A stretch of DNA of 64,000 nt from Lacimicrobium alkaliphilum. GTDB taxonomy: Bacteria > Pseudomonadota > Gammaproteobacteria > Enterobacterales > Alteromonadaceae. Each line of letters begins with the position of its first letter. The first letter of the stretch is position 1. The DNA lies in NCBI RefSeq assembly GCF_001466725.1, contig NZ_CP013650.1, positions 3,844,001 to 3,908,000 on the forward strand, in the 5' to 3' direction. This document shows, one piece after another, positions 10,678 to 18,904 of this stretch. The notes beneath the pieces were generated by a model. The model did not search any database, had not been told where the DNA came from, and saw nothing but the letters and a program-made list of their open reading frames with translations. The translations under genes and the position numbers were made by a program.

Positions 10678-12279
10678 ATGGAAAATCCAAAACCTGTTCG
10701 TCGCGCCTTATTAAGCGTGTCTGACAAAACCGGGATTGTAGAATTTGCCAGAGCCCTGACGGCCATGGACATTGATCTGCTGTCCACTGGCGGCACCGCC
10801 CGTTTGCTGGCCGAAAATGGTATACAAGTAACCGAAGTATCGGATTACACCGGCCACCCGGAGATCATGGACGGCCGGGTTAAAACCCTGCATCCCAAAG
10901 TTCATGGCGGCATTCTTGGCCGGCGTGATCAGGACGATCAGGTAATGGCAGACCATCAAATCCAGCCCATCGATATGGTGGTGGTCAATCTCTACCCCTT
11001 TGCCAAAACAGTAGCCAATGAGGACTGTACCCTCGAAGATGCGATTGAGAATATTGATATCGGTGGACCTACTATGGTCAGGGCCGCCGCCAAAAACCAC
11101 AATGATGTGACCATTATCGTCAATAGTCAGGATTACGCCCGGGTGCTGGAAGAAATGCAGAATAATAACTGTAGTCTGACGCAGGCCACCCGCTTCGATC
11201 TGGCTATCGCAGCCTTTGAACATACAGCACAGTATGATGGCATGATCGCCAACTACTTCGGCACTATGGTACCAGGCCACCGGCAGGCTGAAGATGAAGA
11301 AGAAGTGGATGATTCCGCCTTCCCGCGCACTCTGAATATGCAATTTATCAAGCAGCAGGATTTGCGTTACGGCGAAAACAGCCATCAGTCGGCAGCCTTT
11401 TATACTGAAGCAGAGCCGGCCGAAGCCTCTGTAGCCACCGCCATACAGTTGCAGGGCAAGGCGCTATCGTATAACAATATCGCCGATACCGATGCGGCAC
11501 TGGAATGTGTCAAGGAGTTTACCCAGCCTGCCTGTGTGATTGTCAAACATGCCAATCCTTGTGGTGTGGCATTGGGTGAGGATTTGCTCGAAGCTTATAA
11601 CCGCGCCTTTAAAACCGATCCCACCTCGGCTTTTGGCGGCATTATTGCGTTCAACCGCGAGCTGGACGAACAAACGGCTAAAGCCATTATCGATCGTCAG
11701 TTTGTGGAAGTGATTATCGCGCCGAAGGTCAGTGATGCAGCGGTCACTATCTGTGCCGCCAAGAAAAATGTGCGGGTGCTGGAATGTGGAGACTGGCAGG
11801 GCCAACTGACCGAAGAGTTTGATCTAAAACGGGTCAACGGTGGCCTGCTGGTACAGGACAGAGATATCGGTATGGTCGACATGGAAGATCTCAAAGTGGT
11901 TTCCAGACGCCAGCCCGATGAACAGCAGTTAAAAGATTTGCTGTTCGCCTGGAAAGTGGCCAAATATGTGAAATCCAACGCCATCGTTTACTGCAAAGAC
12001 AGTATGACCATTGGCGTCGGCGCCGGCCAGATGAGTCGTGTGTACTCGGCAAAAATCGCCGGCATCAAGGCCGCAGACGAGAACCTGGAGGTGGCAGGAT
12101 CGGTGATGGCCTCCGATGCCTTTTTCCCGTTCCGGGACGGTATTGACGCGGCTGCGGCTGCGGGTATTACCGCAGTGATCCAGCCCGGTGGCTCGATGCG
12201 CGACGACGAGGTGATCGCCGCCGCCGATGAGCATAATATGGCAATGGTGTTTACCGGAATGCGTCATTTCAGACATTGA
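10678..12279 (+). CDS. purH: Bifunctional AICAR formyltransferase / IMP cyclohydrolase
   Basis: Catalyses the last two steps of de novo IMP synthesis. The first about 150 residues are the MGS-like cyclohydrolase domain ([45 protein letters not shown]). The rest is the transformylase domain, with [37 protein letters not shown] and [15 protein letters not shown]. An in-frame TTG lies one codon upstream, but ATG 10678 has AGAGGA at 7 nt. purD follows after a 250-nt repeat-rich gap rather than directly. Confidence 0.97.
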   Translation: MENPKPVRRALLSVSDKTGIVEFARALTAMDIDLLSTGGTARLLAENGIQVTEVSDYTGHPEIMDGRVKTLHPKVHGGILGRRDQDDQVMADHQIQPIDMVVVNLYPFAKTVANEDCTLEDAIENIDIGGPTMVRAAAKNHNDVTIIVNSQDYARVLEEMQNNNCSLTQATRFDLAIAAFEHTAQYDGMIANYFGTMVPGHRQAEDEEEVDDSAFPRTLNMQFIKQQDLRYGENSHQSAAFYTEAEPAEASVATAIQLQGKALSYNNIADTDAALECVKEFTQPACVIVKHANPCGVALGEDLLEAYNRAFKTDPTSAFGGIIAFNRELDEQTAKAIIDRQFVEVIIAPKVSDAAVTICAAKKNVRVLECGDWQGQLTEEFDLKRVNGGLLVQDRDIGMVDMEDLKVVSRRQPDEQQLKDLLFAWKVAKYVKSNAIVYCKDSMTIGVGAGQMSRVYSAKIAGIKAADENLEVAGSVMASDAFFPFRDGIDAAAAAGITAVIQPGGSMRDDEVIAAADEHNMAMVFTGMRHFRH

Positions 12280-12290
12280 TCTTTCAACTT

Positions 12291-12410
12291 CGCAGAGGCG
12301 CAGAGCGCGCGGAGAAGAGCAATTTGTTGTAGGGTCCAATTTATTGGACTGATATGCCTGGTCAGGCGAATAAATTCGCCCCTATAACCCTGCAGCTTTG
12401 CACCTCTGCG
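12291..12410. repeat. REP/BIME-like element with paired palindromes
   Basis: The element sits between purH and purD. Two perfect palindromes, GTCCAATTTATTGGAC (12334-12349) and GGCGAATAAATTCGCC (12365-12380), each have a two-base centre flanked by AAT and ATT. An outer pair, CGCAGAGGCGCAGAG (12291-12305) and CTTTGCACCTCTGCG (12396-12410), forms an imperfect inverted repeat. The same palindrome design occurs downstream of rep at 23,620-23,680, so this is probably a dispersed family. Confidence 0.7.
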
Positions 12411-12425
12411 AGAGGTAGTAAAAAA

Positions 12426-12510
12426 TTTAACCACAGAGGCACACAGACCACAGAGGTTTTAAGGCATGGGCCCTGTAGTTATCCGTGTTCTCTGTGCCTC
12501 TGTGGTTAAA
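12426..12510. repeat. Long inverted repeat upstream of purD
   Basis: TTTAACCACAGAGGCACA (12426-12443) is repeated exactly in reverse complement at 12493-12510 with 49 bases between the arms; a further CCACAGAGG copy lies at about 12448. The right arm ends 16 nt before the purD ATG, so a hairpin could affect purD translation or act as a 3' barrier for purH. Sequences of this CCACAGAGGCACAGAG type are known to me as scattered intergenic repeats in many bacterial genomes. Confidence 0.75.
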
Positions 12511-12526
12511 AACTAAGAGAAATAAA

Positions 12527-13816
12527 ATGAAAATATTGATTATTGGTGGCGGTGGCCGTGAACATGCACTGGCCTGGAAGGCAGCACAATCCGAACAGGT
12601 GAGCAAAGTCTATGTGGCGCCGGGCAATGCCGGTACAGCCAGCGAAGAGAAGCTGGAAAATGTGGCCATCGGCGCCGAAGATGTGGACGGCTTGCTGGAT
12701 TTTGCCCGCAACAATCAGATTGAGCTGACCATAGTCGGCCCTGAAGCACCGCTGGTTATAGGGGTTGTGGATAAGTTCACCACAGCGGGCCTGCGCTGCT
12801 TCGGTCCGACTCAGGGCGCGGCGCAGTTAGAAGGCTCAAAGGCCTTCACCAAAGATTTTCTTGCCCGCCATCAGATCCCAACCGGCAGCTATCAGACCTT
12901 CACCGAAATCAACCCTGCAATTGAGTACGTCAGGCAGCAAGGCGCTCCTATTGTGGTCAAGGCCGATGGTCTGGCCGCAGGCAAAGGGGTGATAGTGGCC
13001 ATGAACGAAGCGGATGCCGAAGCCGCCATTCGCGATATGCTCGCCGATAATGCCTTTGGTGACGCCGGTAGCCGCGTGGTGATCGAAGAGTTTCTGGAAG
13101 GCGAAGAAGCCAGTTTTATTGTGATGGTGGATGGCAACAATGTACTGCCGTTTGCCACCAGTCAGGATCACAAGCGAGTGGGGGATGGTGATACCGGCCC
13201 GAACACGGGTGGCATGGGTGCCTACTCTCCGGCTCCGGTTGTGACGGCAGAAATTCATCAGCGTATTCTGGACGAGGTGATTTATCCGACCGTTAAAGGC
13301 ATGGCTGCTGAAGGCCATCCCTATACCGGCTTTTTATATGCAGGCCTGATGATTAGCAAAGATGGCAGCCCTAAAGTTATCGAGTACAACTGTCGTTTTG
13401 GTGACCCTGAAACCCAGCCCATTATGCTGCGCCTGCAATCGGATCTGGTGACACTCTGTAACCAGGCGTTAGATGGCAGGCTGGACCAGGCCGAGATCCA
13501 CTTTGATCCCCGTGCTGCAGTTGGTGTGGTGCTGGCGGCTGGCGGTTATCCGGCCGGTTATGCCAAAGGTGACGAAATCAGCGGGCTGGGTGAAGGCGAA
13601 TCGGATACGGCGAAGGTGTTCCATGCCGGTACCAGGCTACAAGAGGATAAAGTTGTCACCAGTGGTGGCCGGGTACTGTGCGCTACGGCATTGGGTGAGA
13701 CGGTCAGCCAGGCACAGCAGAGTGCTTATCAACTGGCTTCACATATCAGCTTCAAAGATATGTTCTGTCGTAAGGACATTGCCTGGCGGGCCATAGCCAG
13801 AGAACAGCAGAACTAA
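12527..13816 (+). CDS. purD: Phosphoribosylamine-glycine ligase (GARS)
   Basis: ATP-grasp enzyme forming glycinamide ribonucleotide in purine synthesis. The 429 residues equal the E. coli length. Landmarks are MKILIIGGGGREHALAWKAA, YVAPGNAGTA, VVKADGLAAGKGV, EEFLEGEEASF, TGGMGAYSPAP and EYNCRFGDPETQPIM. The frame stays open to a GTG at 12485, but that leader lies inside the inverted repeat; ATG 12527 has AAGAGA just upstream and matches the family start. Its stop overlaps the stop of the convergent histidine kinase gene. Confidence 0.97.
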   Translation: MKILIIGGGGREHALAWKAAQSEQVSKVYVAPGNAGTASEEKLENVAIGAEDVDGLLDFARNNQIELTIVGPEAPLVIGVVDKFTTAGLRCFGPTQGAAQLEGSKAFTKDFLARHQIPTGSYQTFTEINPAIEYVRQQGAPIVVKADGLAAGKGVIVAMNEADAEAAIRDMLADNAFGDAGSRVVIEEFLEGEEASFIVMVDGNNVLPFATSQDHKRVGDGDTGPNTGGMGAYSPAPVVTAEIHQRILDEVIYPTVKGMAAEGHPYTGFLYAGLMISKDGSPKVIEYNCRFGDPETQPIMLRLQSDLVTLCNQALDGRLDQAEIHFDPRAAVGVVLAAGGYPAGYAKGDEISGLGEGESDTAKVFHAGTRLQEDKVVTSGGRVLCATALGETVSQAQQSAYQLASHISFKDMFCRKDIAWRAIAREQQN

Positions 13817-15048
13817 AGTTGTTCCTGATTGCGGGCCGGGTAGCATAAGATAAAGCGTGCACCGCCTGAAGGTGAACGCTCCACCCGGCAACTGCCTTCG
13901 TGCCACTGCTGAATACGGCTGACAATGGCCAGTCCGAGCCCTGCTCCGCCCCTTTTTCTGGCCCGGCTGTTGTCGGGACGGAAGAAGGGTTCAAAAATCC
14001 GCTCGCGATCTTCTTCTGCCACCCCGGGACCATCATCGTCCACCAGAATACAGAGTGACTCATCACTGTTGCTGGTGCTGATACAAACCTGGTGGCGGGC
14101 ATAGCGCAGGGCGTTCTGCAGCACATTCTGCAACGCGCGCTGCACAAAATAGCCATCACCAAGCAATTCCAGTTCCGGTGACTGCACCAGGATATCGATG
14201 TTTGCATTGGCGGGAGATCTCAGCCGCTCTATTACCGAGTCGATAAGATCATTCAGAGGCAGCACCGAATAGTCCATTTCTGGTGCCGTATGTTCCATGC
14301 TGGCGTAGTCGAGCATTTCCTGCACCAGACTCTCCAGCTCAACCACATCCCGGTTCATATCCTGCCAGGGCGAGGAGCCCGGCTGAGGCTCGGCCGCCAG
14401 TGCAAATTTAAGTCTGGATAAGGGGGTGCGCAGCTCATGAGCCACCGCACCGGTAAGCTCTCGCTGGCGCTGTAACAGGGATTTGATCTGGATACTGAGC
14501 TGATTAAAAGAATCCATAATACCGGCAAGGGCTGAGGCGGGGTTGACTGACAATGCCGGCAGTGAGCCATCCTGTTGCAGAGAACTGGAGGCCTTTTTCA
14601 GCTTGAGTAGATCACGCCATAAAGGCCAGATCCACAACGACAACAACACCGCCAGCAGCCCGAAAAACACGCTGCTGTAAAGCCAGAACTCGGTGGTGCG
14701 ATTACCCGGACTATAGACCTGCATCAGCTGGTTATCAGGGTACAACTTATAAAGTTGCTGACCATATTGGGGGTCGTGCAAAATCACCGACTTGCCCTGT
14801 TGCAGGCGTTGTTGCAGTTCTGCCGGCCAGGCGATAGCGTCGGCTTCCATCCATCGCACTGCCAGACCGGCCTCAGTTAACTGATCTTCCAGAGCCTCTT
14901 CTGCAGGGGATGACAACAGTGCAGCACTGGCTGTAACCCAGGGATCGGTCTGGTTATCCGTGGCAAAAAACACCTGATCCAGAATAGCGGCCAGGCCCAC
15001 CAGGGATAACACAATAAACAGATAAAGACTGATGAATAGACGAGCCAT
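13813..15048 (-). CDS. RstB-like sensor histidine kinase
   Basis: A 411-residue membrane kinase, the partner of the adjacent RstA-like regulator. It has an N-terminal membrane helix (about 4-25), a periplasmic domain (about 30-120), a second helix (FWLYSSVFFGLLAVLLSLW, about 121-142), a HAMP-like linker and a dimerisation domain whose phospho-accepting His lies in AVAHELRTPLSRLKF (about residue 204). The ATP domain contains NVLQNALRYARH, VDDDGPGV and GAGLGLAIVSRI. An AGGG ribosome site precedes the ATG. The 3' end overlaps the purD stop by four bases, leaving no room for a terminator between the convergent genes. It is the last gene of the mipA-DUF3019-rstA-rstB operon. Confidence 0.92.
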   Translation of the reverse strand: MARLFISLYLFIVLSLVGLAAILDQVFFATDNQTDPWVTASAALLSSPAEEALEDQLTEAGLAVRWMEADAIAWPAELQQRLQQGKSVILHDPQYGQQLYKLYPDNQLMQVYSPGNRTTEFWLYSSVFFGLLAVLLSLWIWPLWRDLLKLKKASSSLQQDGSLPALSVNPASALAGIMDSFNQLSIQIKSLLQRQRELTGAVAHELRTPLSRLKFALAAEPQPGSSPWQDMNRDVVELESLVQEMLDYASMEHTAPEMDYSVLPLNDLIDSVIERLRSPANANIDILVQSPELELLGDGYFVQRALQNVLQNALRYARHQVCISTSNSDESLCILVDDDGPGVAEEDRERIFEPFFRPDNSRARKRGGAGLGLAIVSRIQQWHEGSCRVERSPSGGARFILCYPARNQEQL

Positions 15049-15108
15049 CAGTAGCCCTGCCGGCCTGAAGTCATCAGTACTATCCGGGTAGTCAGCCCCG
15101 CGGGTTTG

Positions 15109-15804
15109 CTAATCCCAGGCATCGGCAACAAAGAAAAAGCCTTTTCCCCAGATAGTTTTGATGCGCTGAGGGTTCTTCTGGTTGTCATTCAGTTTTTTGC
15201 GTAATCGCGAAATCCGCACATCGGCGGATCTGTCAAGACCATCGTATTCCCGACCGATTAAATCACTGTATATGCGTTCCCGTTCCACCAGTTCTGATGC
15301 GTTTTCAGCCAGCATCCACAGCAAATCAAATTCATGACTGGTTAGCTGTATTGGTTCACCATCCAGGCTCACTTTTCTCGACGCACGGTCAATTCTGAGT
15401 TTACCGAACTTCAGTTGATCCTGATTCTTACTCCCGGCGTCCTTTTTAACTCTGCGTAACAAAGCGTTTATCCTTGCCAGCAATACTCTGGGTTCAACCG
15501 GTTTAATCACATAGTCGTCGGCCCCTAACTCTAACCCCAGAACCTGATCAAAGTTGGTATCCCGGGCCGTGAGAAACAGGATCGGGCCATCATATTCCCG
15601 CCGTAAGGTTCTGCACAGTGAAAAACCGTCTTCACCCGGTAACATCACATCAAGCAACACAATATCAGGGCGATTATTTCTGACCTGTGCGAGCAAATCA
15701 GTACCGTCTTCGAACTGCCTGACATTGAGATCATGATTACGCAGGAAGTCGGCAGTGAGCTGACTTAATCTGATATCATCTTCGACTAGAAATACATTGG
15801 CCAT
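15109..15804 (-). CDS. RstA-like OmpR-family response regulator
   Basis: Receiver domain (VFLVEDD, phospho-acceptor Asp in IVLLDVMLPG, conserved Lys in VIKPVEP) followed by a winged-helix DNA-binding domain (LTSHEFDLLWMLAE, YDGLDRSADVRISRLRKKL, IKTIWGKGFFF). The YDGLDRS...RISRLRKKL and IKT signatures match E. coli RstA closely. The TTG just before was rejected as start because the DUF3019 stop and the ATG form a TGATG overlap, a sign of translational coupling. It acts with the downstream kinase. Confidence 0.93.
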   Translation of the reverse strand: MANVFLVEDDIRLSQLTADFLRNHDLNVRQFEDGTDLLAQVRNNRPDIVLLDVMLPGEDGFSLCRTLRREYDGPILFLTARDTNFDQVLGLELGADDYVIKPVEPRVLLARINALLRRVKKDAGSKNQDQLKFGKLRIDRASRKVSLDGEPIQLTSHEFDLLWMLAENASELVERERIYSDLIGREYDGLDRSADVRISRLRKKLNDNQKNPQRIKTIWGKGFFFVADAWD

Positions 15805-16190
15805 CAAAATACACTCCAGGGGGTTCGGACTCTCTGACGAATGCGGCTCAGGGATTTAACTTCCAGGGTTTCCTGCAACAGTGTTCGGTCGTCACTGTCG
15901 CGCATGCTGATTACGGTAGCCTCGCGGAATTCCAGGGTTACACTGATATTTTTGTCAGGCATTGCCCAGCACTCGACCATGGCATCCTGCAAAAAAAGGC
16001 AACTATGATCAGGAATTTCGCCCCATAAGCTGATGTTCAGTTTCAGTTCACAGGGATCACCCATCTGTTCTACCACACAAATATTGGGTTTAATCCGCCA
16101 ACCGGCCTGTTCCGCCTGGATAGTCTGTGACCAGCCCAGAATCAACAGTATTATCAGCCACAATCCTTTTTGCTTCACATAAACTCTCAT
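15804..16190 (-). CDS. DUF3019 periplasmic protein
   Basis: A 128-residue protein with a signal peptide (GLWLIILLILGWSQTIQAEQ). The mature part has cysteines at CVVEQMGDPCELKL and CLFLQDAMVECW, plausible disulfides in the periplasm. I recognise this as the DUF3019 family, usually found beside RstAB-like systems in Shewanella and Alteromonas relatives; its function is unknown. It is coupled on both sides by TGATG overlaps, with mipA upstream and the response regulator downstream. It may be a periplasmic input or accessory protein for the kinase (inference). Confidence 0.8.
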   Translation of the reverse strand: MRVYVKQKGLWLIILLILGWSQTIQAEQAGWRIKPNICVVEQMGDPCELKLNISLWGEIPDHSCLFLQDAMVECWAMPDKNISVTLEFREATVISMRDSDDRTLLQETLEVKSLSRIRQRVRTPWSVF

Positions 16191-17044
16191 CAGAACCGGT
16201 AAGCTGCACCAATAAACAGGGTGTGTATCCCGCTTTCCTGCACCAGAGGGCTGTCAGTCATACCATCGTGCAGACCTGTCCAGCTCGCTTTAAACAACAT
16301 CAGCCATTTCTCAGATAATGGTCTTGTCACTGTCAGATCAACACCGGGTTGCCAGCCACTGCCGCCACTAAAATAGAATGAAGGCAGAACACCATCTCGC
16401 TCATCCAGGCCATAATAATAATCTGTCAGCGCTGCGCTTTTCCATGTCAGCGACGGCGTTAAAATAAGACGCCAATCCTGGATCTGCCAACCCGCACTGT
16501 AACGCAGTGAAAGTTGATGTCCATGATGCACATTGGAGACATCCGTCAATGCCATCAGTTGCCATTCTCCCTGCTGTTGGCGGATATGTAACCGGGCACC
16601 GCCATTAATCGCCCAGCGACGGCTGGCGACATCATCCTTCGACACTTGCGGCTCAGGGACCCTGGCAGGCCCGATGAAACTGCTATTCAGGGAGAAGTTT
16701 GAGAATAGCAGGTTAGAGGGATGGAAATACCTGAAATAGGCTGCCTCTTTATTCAGATTAACAAAGGTTTCCAGCGCCACCTTGCCTGAATCATACCACT
16801 GGTAGCCGAATTCATCATTATCCAGATAAAAGGCCTCTCCGTACCAGGCAATATCAGGCAACAGCACCAGCGGGATGTTATCGCCATCCACCAGTGGATT
16901 AGTGCGCACACCAAGCCCAAGAGCCAGACCAAACTGCCAGTCCTGTTTATCAATACATAGACCGGATCCTTGCTCACAGCCTGTGGCGGGTCTCCATATC
17001 AGGGTTAATAGTATCAGACACAAGCTGAATATCGGGGTTTTCAT
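16190..17044 (-). CDS. MipA/OmpV family outer-membrane protein
   Basis: A 284-residue beta-barrel with a signal peptide ending near ATGCEQ. Visible features are the LALGLGVRTNPLVDGDNIPLVLLP opening strand, alternating hydrophobic strands and the C-terminal aromatic SGIHTLFIGAAYRF typical of barrels recognised by BAM. MipA/OmpV proteins are described as scaffolds for murein enzymes or as porin-like proteins. It is the first gene of the operon with DUF3019, rstA and rstB, so the RstAB system probably monitors or adjusts this envelope protein. Confidence 0.88.
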   Translation of the reverse strand: MKTPIFSLCLILLTLIWRPATGCEQGSGLCIDKQDWQFGLALGLGVRTNPLVDGDNIPLVLLPDIAWYGEAFYLDNDEFGYQWYDSGKVALETFVNLNKEAAYFRYFHPSNLLFSNFSLNSSFIGPARVPEPQVSKDDVASRRWAINGGARLHIRQQQGEWQLMALTDVSNVHHGHQLSLRYSAGWQIQDWRLILTPSLTWKSAALTDYYYGLDERDGVLPSFYFSGGSGWQPGVDLTVTRPLSEKWLMLFKASWTGLHDGMTDSPLVQESGIHTLFIGAAYRF

Positions 17045-17104
17045 ACTGCCTCCAGGATAGCAGCCAGAGACTACCAGAGCCCGCCGCTACAGGCATCAGG
17101 AAAT

Positions 17105-17118
17105 TACAAATCGTCACA
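17105..17118. promoter_or_regulatory. Candidate RstA box
   Basis: TACAAATCGTCACA matches 10 of the 12 fixed positions of the E. coli RstA box TACATNTNGTTACA. It lies 61 nt upstream of mipA, the first gene of the operon encoding the RstA-like regulator, and also upstream of the divergent DUF3016 gene. Autoregulation would fit. This is a match by eye. Confidence 0.4.
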
Positions 17119-17232
17119 AATACCCGGTGCAATATCAAAGAGAGTTATTCAGTGTAAATTCAGTTGCAACATCTAAACTGGTACCTAAGACTTAATATGA
17201 TTTGTAGTAAAATCAAAAAGCTGGAGAACCTA

Positions 17233-17760
17233 ATGAAGACCCTGTTAGCTATTATGACTCTATCTGCGCTGACTGTTGGTGGTCTGGCGCAGGCCAGTGC
17301 GGAGGCAGAAATCACCTGGCACGAACCCGAGAACTATACCGATATCAGAGCGGCAAATGAATCACGCAGTAAATTCAGAGAACGGACCACAAAGCAGTTA
17401 CAGGAGTACATCGTTGAATTAAGCGAGTCTCTGCCAGAGGGATATAAGCTGATGATGACGGTCAGAGATCTGGATCTGGCCGGGCAGGTATGGCCCGGGA
17501 GTTTTGTGGGCCTGCATTCCGCCTCCGATGTCAGGCTGATCAAACGCATTGATATTCCGCGCATGACCTTTGACTATCAGCTACTGGATGACCAGGGGCA
17601 AACCCTGAAACAGGAAGAAAACGTCAAACTCAAGGATATGTCTTTTCAGGACAGGCACAATCCGTTCTTCGACAGTGAAGTGTTGCGTTATGAAAAGAAC
17701 ATGCTGAAACAATGGTTTACCGATACCTTTGGCGAATATCAGGTAAAAGATAAAGAGTAG
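17233..17760 (+). CDS. DUF3016 secreted protein
   Basis: A 175-residue protein with a signal peptide (MKTLLAIMTLSALTVGGLAQ). The mature part, starting EITWHEPENYTDIRAANESR, matches the DUF3016 family as I know it, with the RTTKQLQEYIVELSESLP helix and the DVRLIKRIDIPRMTF strand. The function of the family is not known. The frame is open to 17164, but ATG 17233 has GGAG at 6 nt and begins the signal peptide. It is divergent from mipA and shares the region containing the candidate RstA box. Confidence 0.8.
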   Translation: MKTLLAIMTLSALTVGGLAQASAEAEITWHEPENYTDIRAANESRSKFRERTTKQLQEYIVELSESLPEGYKLMMTVRDLDLAGQVWPGSFVGLHSASDVRLIKRIDIPRMTFDYQLLDDQGQTLKQEENVKLKDMSFQDRHNPFFDSEVLRYEKNMLKQWFTDTFGEYQVKDKE

Positions 17761-17784
17761 TAGCAGTCTGCATACTATAGTTGT

Positions 17785-17811
17785 GAAAGGCCGCTTTAAA
17801 GCGGCCTTTAT
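17785..17811. terminator. Bidirectional terminator hairpin
   Basis: AAAGGCCGC and GCGGCCTTT form a perfect 9-bp stem around TTTAAA. A run of A before and T after the core allows use in both directions. It lies between the DUF3016 gene and the convergent small gene at 17,821. Confidence 0.88.
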
Positions 17812-17820
17812 AATTTGTGA

Positions 17821-18171
17821 TTAAAGTAACTTCTCGATTGAACGGTAGAGTTCCGTAGCTTTTTCGCTATTCAGATTATTCGCCTGGGCCGATTCCCCCA
17901 GACTGCTGGATACCCTCACAAAGTTATTGTTCAGCTCTGTGGTTTCCTGCTGTGCTTTCTCGTCTTTGGCCGGACGACTCTGCTGTCTTTCCAACTGCGT
18001 TTGTTCTGCCTGTTGCAAAATCCTGGCCTGAGGAGAAAGCTCAACCCGGGGCTTATTGGCCTCACCGATACCAAAAGCATTGAGTCTTTCACTATTCTGG
18101 CCCTTGTCTGCCTTTTCAACCGGCCCTTTAAAGTCGATATTCAGCTTAGCGCCCGTTGCATTGATTTCCAT
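17821..18171 (-). CDS. Uncharacterised small protein, disordered, FlgM-like layout
   Basis: A 116-residue protein I cannot name. It is polar and mostly low-complexity. A middle motif (RVELSPQARILQQAEQTQ) is followed by a Gln/Glu-rich stretch and a C-terminal helix (ATELYRSIEKLL). The LSPQA motif before a helical end recalls anti-sigma FlgM proteins, but length and sequence do not allow a call. ATG 18171 was preferred over 18183 because GGGGGGTG lies 2-9 nt before it. It is codirectional with the next small gene, and a likely motility gene lies nearby. Confidence 0.6.
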   Translation of the reverse strand: MEINATGAKLNIDFKGPVEKADKGQNSERLNAFGIGEANKPRVELSPQARILQQAEQTQLERQQSRPAKDEKAQQETTELNNNFVRVSSSLGESAQANNLNSEKATELYRSIEKLL

Positions 18172-18277
18172 AACACCCCCCATTACTGCTATTAATTATG
18201 GCTCAGGCTGTATAAAAAACCAACAACACCCTGTATTCCGGATAACCAGCTAAGGGCGATTACTCAGGCGAATTGCA

Positions 18278-18595
18278 CTACTTGTCTTTCAGGCTCTGCT
18301 GAAAATTGGCCAGGGTCAGTAACATCAGCTCCATCTTTTTCACTATGGGTGCCAGCCTGGTCTCAAACTCTGCCTTATCCTGCACAGATTCCAGTTCAAC
18401 CACTTGCTTGCCCAGTTCCTCTACATAAGGAGAGAAGCGTTTACTGCGTACTACAAAACCGGCGTCGTCTGCAAAAACATGTTTGAATTTACCTTTACCT
18501 GACTGTTGCAACCGGGCCAAAGCATTGTCTGCATCCAGCGCACGCCGGTATATCAGCTGCATATTTTCTTTCAGTTTGTCGATGATTGGCTGCAT
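18278..18595 (-). CDS. Uncharacterised small helical protein
   Basis: A 105-residue, highly charged and probably all-helical protein (MQPIIDKLKENMQLIYRRAL, GKGKFKHVFADDAGFVVRSK, a VVELESVQDKAEFETRLAPI helix). No signal peptide or membrane segment is visible. I do not recognise the family. It is divergent from the 63-residue gene behind the sigma-28-like promoter and upstream of the 17,821 gene on the same strand. Codon use is like the neighbouring core genes, so it is likely real. Confidence 0.6.
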   Translation of the reverse strand: MQPIIDKLKENMQLIYRRALDADNALARLQQSGKGKFKHVFADDAGFVVRSKRFSPYVEELGKQVVELESVQDKAEFETRLAPIVKKMELMLLTLANFQQSLKDK

Positions 18596-18618
18596 AGTAA
18601 AAAAACCTGATTTTTTTG

Positions 18619-18645
18619 CTAAAGATCACTTAAGCGGGGTCGATA
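18619..18645 (+). promoter_or_regulatory. Candidate sigma-28 (FliA) promoter
   Basis: TAAAGATC at 18619-18626, then exactly 11 bases, then GTCGATAA at 18638-18645. The consensus is TAAAGTTT-N11-GCCGATAA, so the -10 box matches 7 of 8 and the -35 box matches its TAAAG core. Transcription would start near 18652, about 60 nt before the 63-residue gene. Confidence 0.6.
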
Positions 18646-18712
18646 ACAAATCGAAAGCGGGCAATTCTGCCTGCTTTTTAATTTACTCACAAGCTGTTAG
18701 AGGAATTAAGGT

Positions 18713-18904
18713 ATGGAACTACAAGGTGCACGCACCTCTGGAATGTCCGACGCGTCTGTAGAATTGCGTTCTGCAAAACTTGCTAAAAATCAGCAGGAAG
18801 AAGAAGGCAAACAGGCGCTTCAGCTGCTGGATTCAGCCGCTGGCGTACCAAAACCTTCTTCGGCTGATCCTGCGTTAGGCTCGACTATCGATACTTTCGC
18901 CTGA
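18713..18904 (+). CDS. Small putative motility protein (YjfB-like layout)
   Basis: A 63-residue protein: MELQGARTSGMSDASVELRS, a central GKQALQLLDSAAG helix, then a proline-containing linker and the end GSTIDTFA. The pattern of a short amphipathic N-terminus, a QALQLL helix and a final G-x-x-I-D-x-x-A resembles YjfB-type small motility proteins; I state this as resemblance only. A GAGGAA ribosome site precedes the ATG. The sigma-28-like promoter just upstream supports a motility role. Its last 30 bases overlap the 3' end of the convergent epmB. Confidence 0.65.
   Translation: MELQGARTSGMSDASVELRSAKLAKNQQEEEGKQALQLLDSAAGVPKPSSADPALGSTIDTFA

Noticed and set aside
10711..11385. 224-codon open frame on the minus strand inside purH
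   Set aside because: It lies fully antisense to a clearly real gene, its product is rich in His/Ile without any domain, and no ribosome site precedes it.
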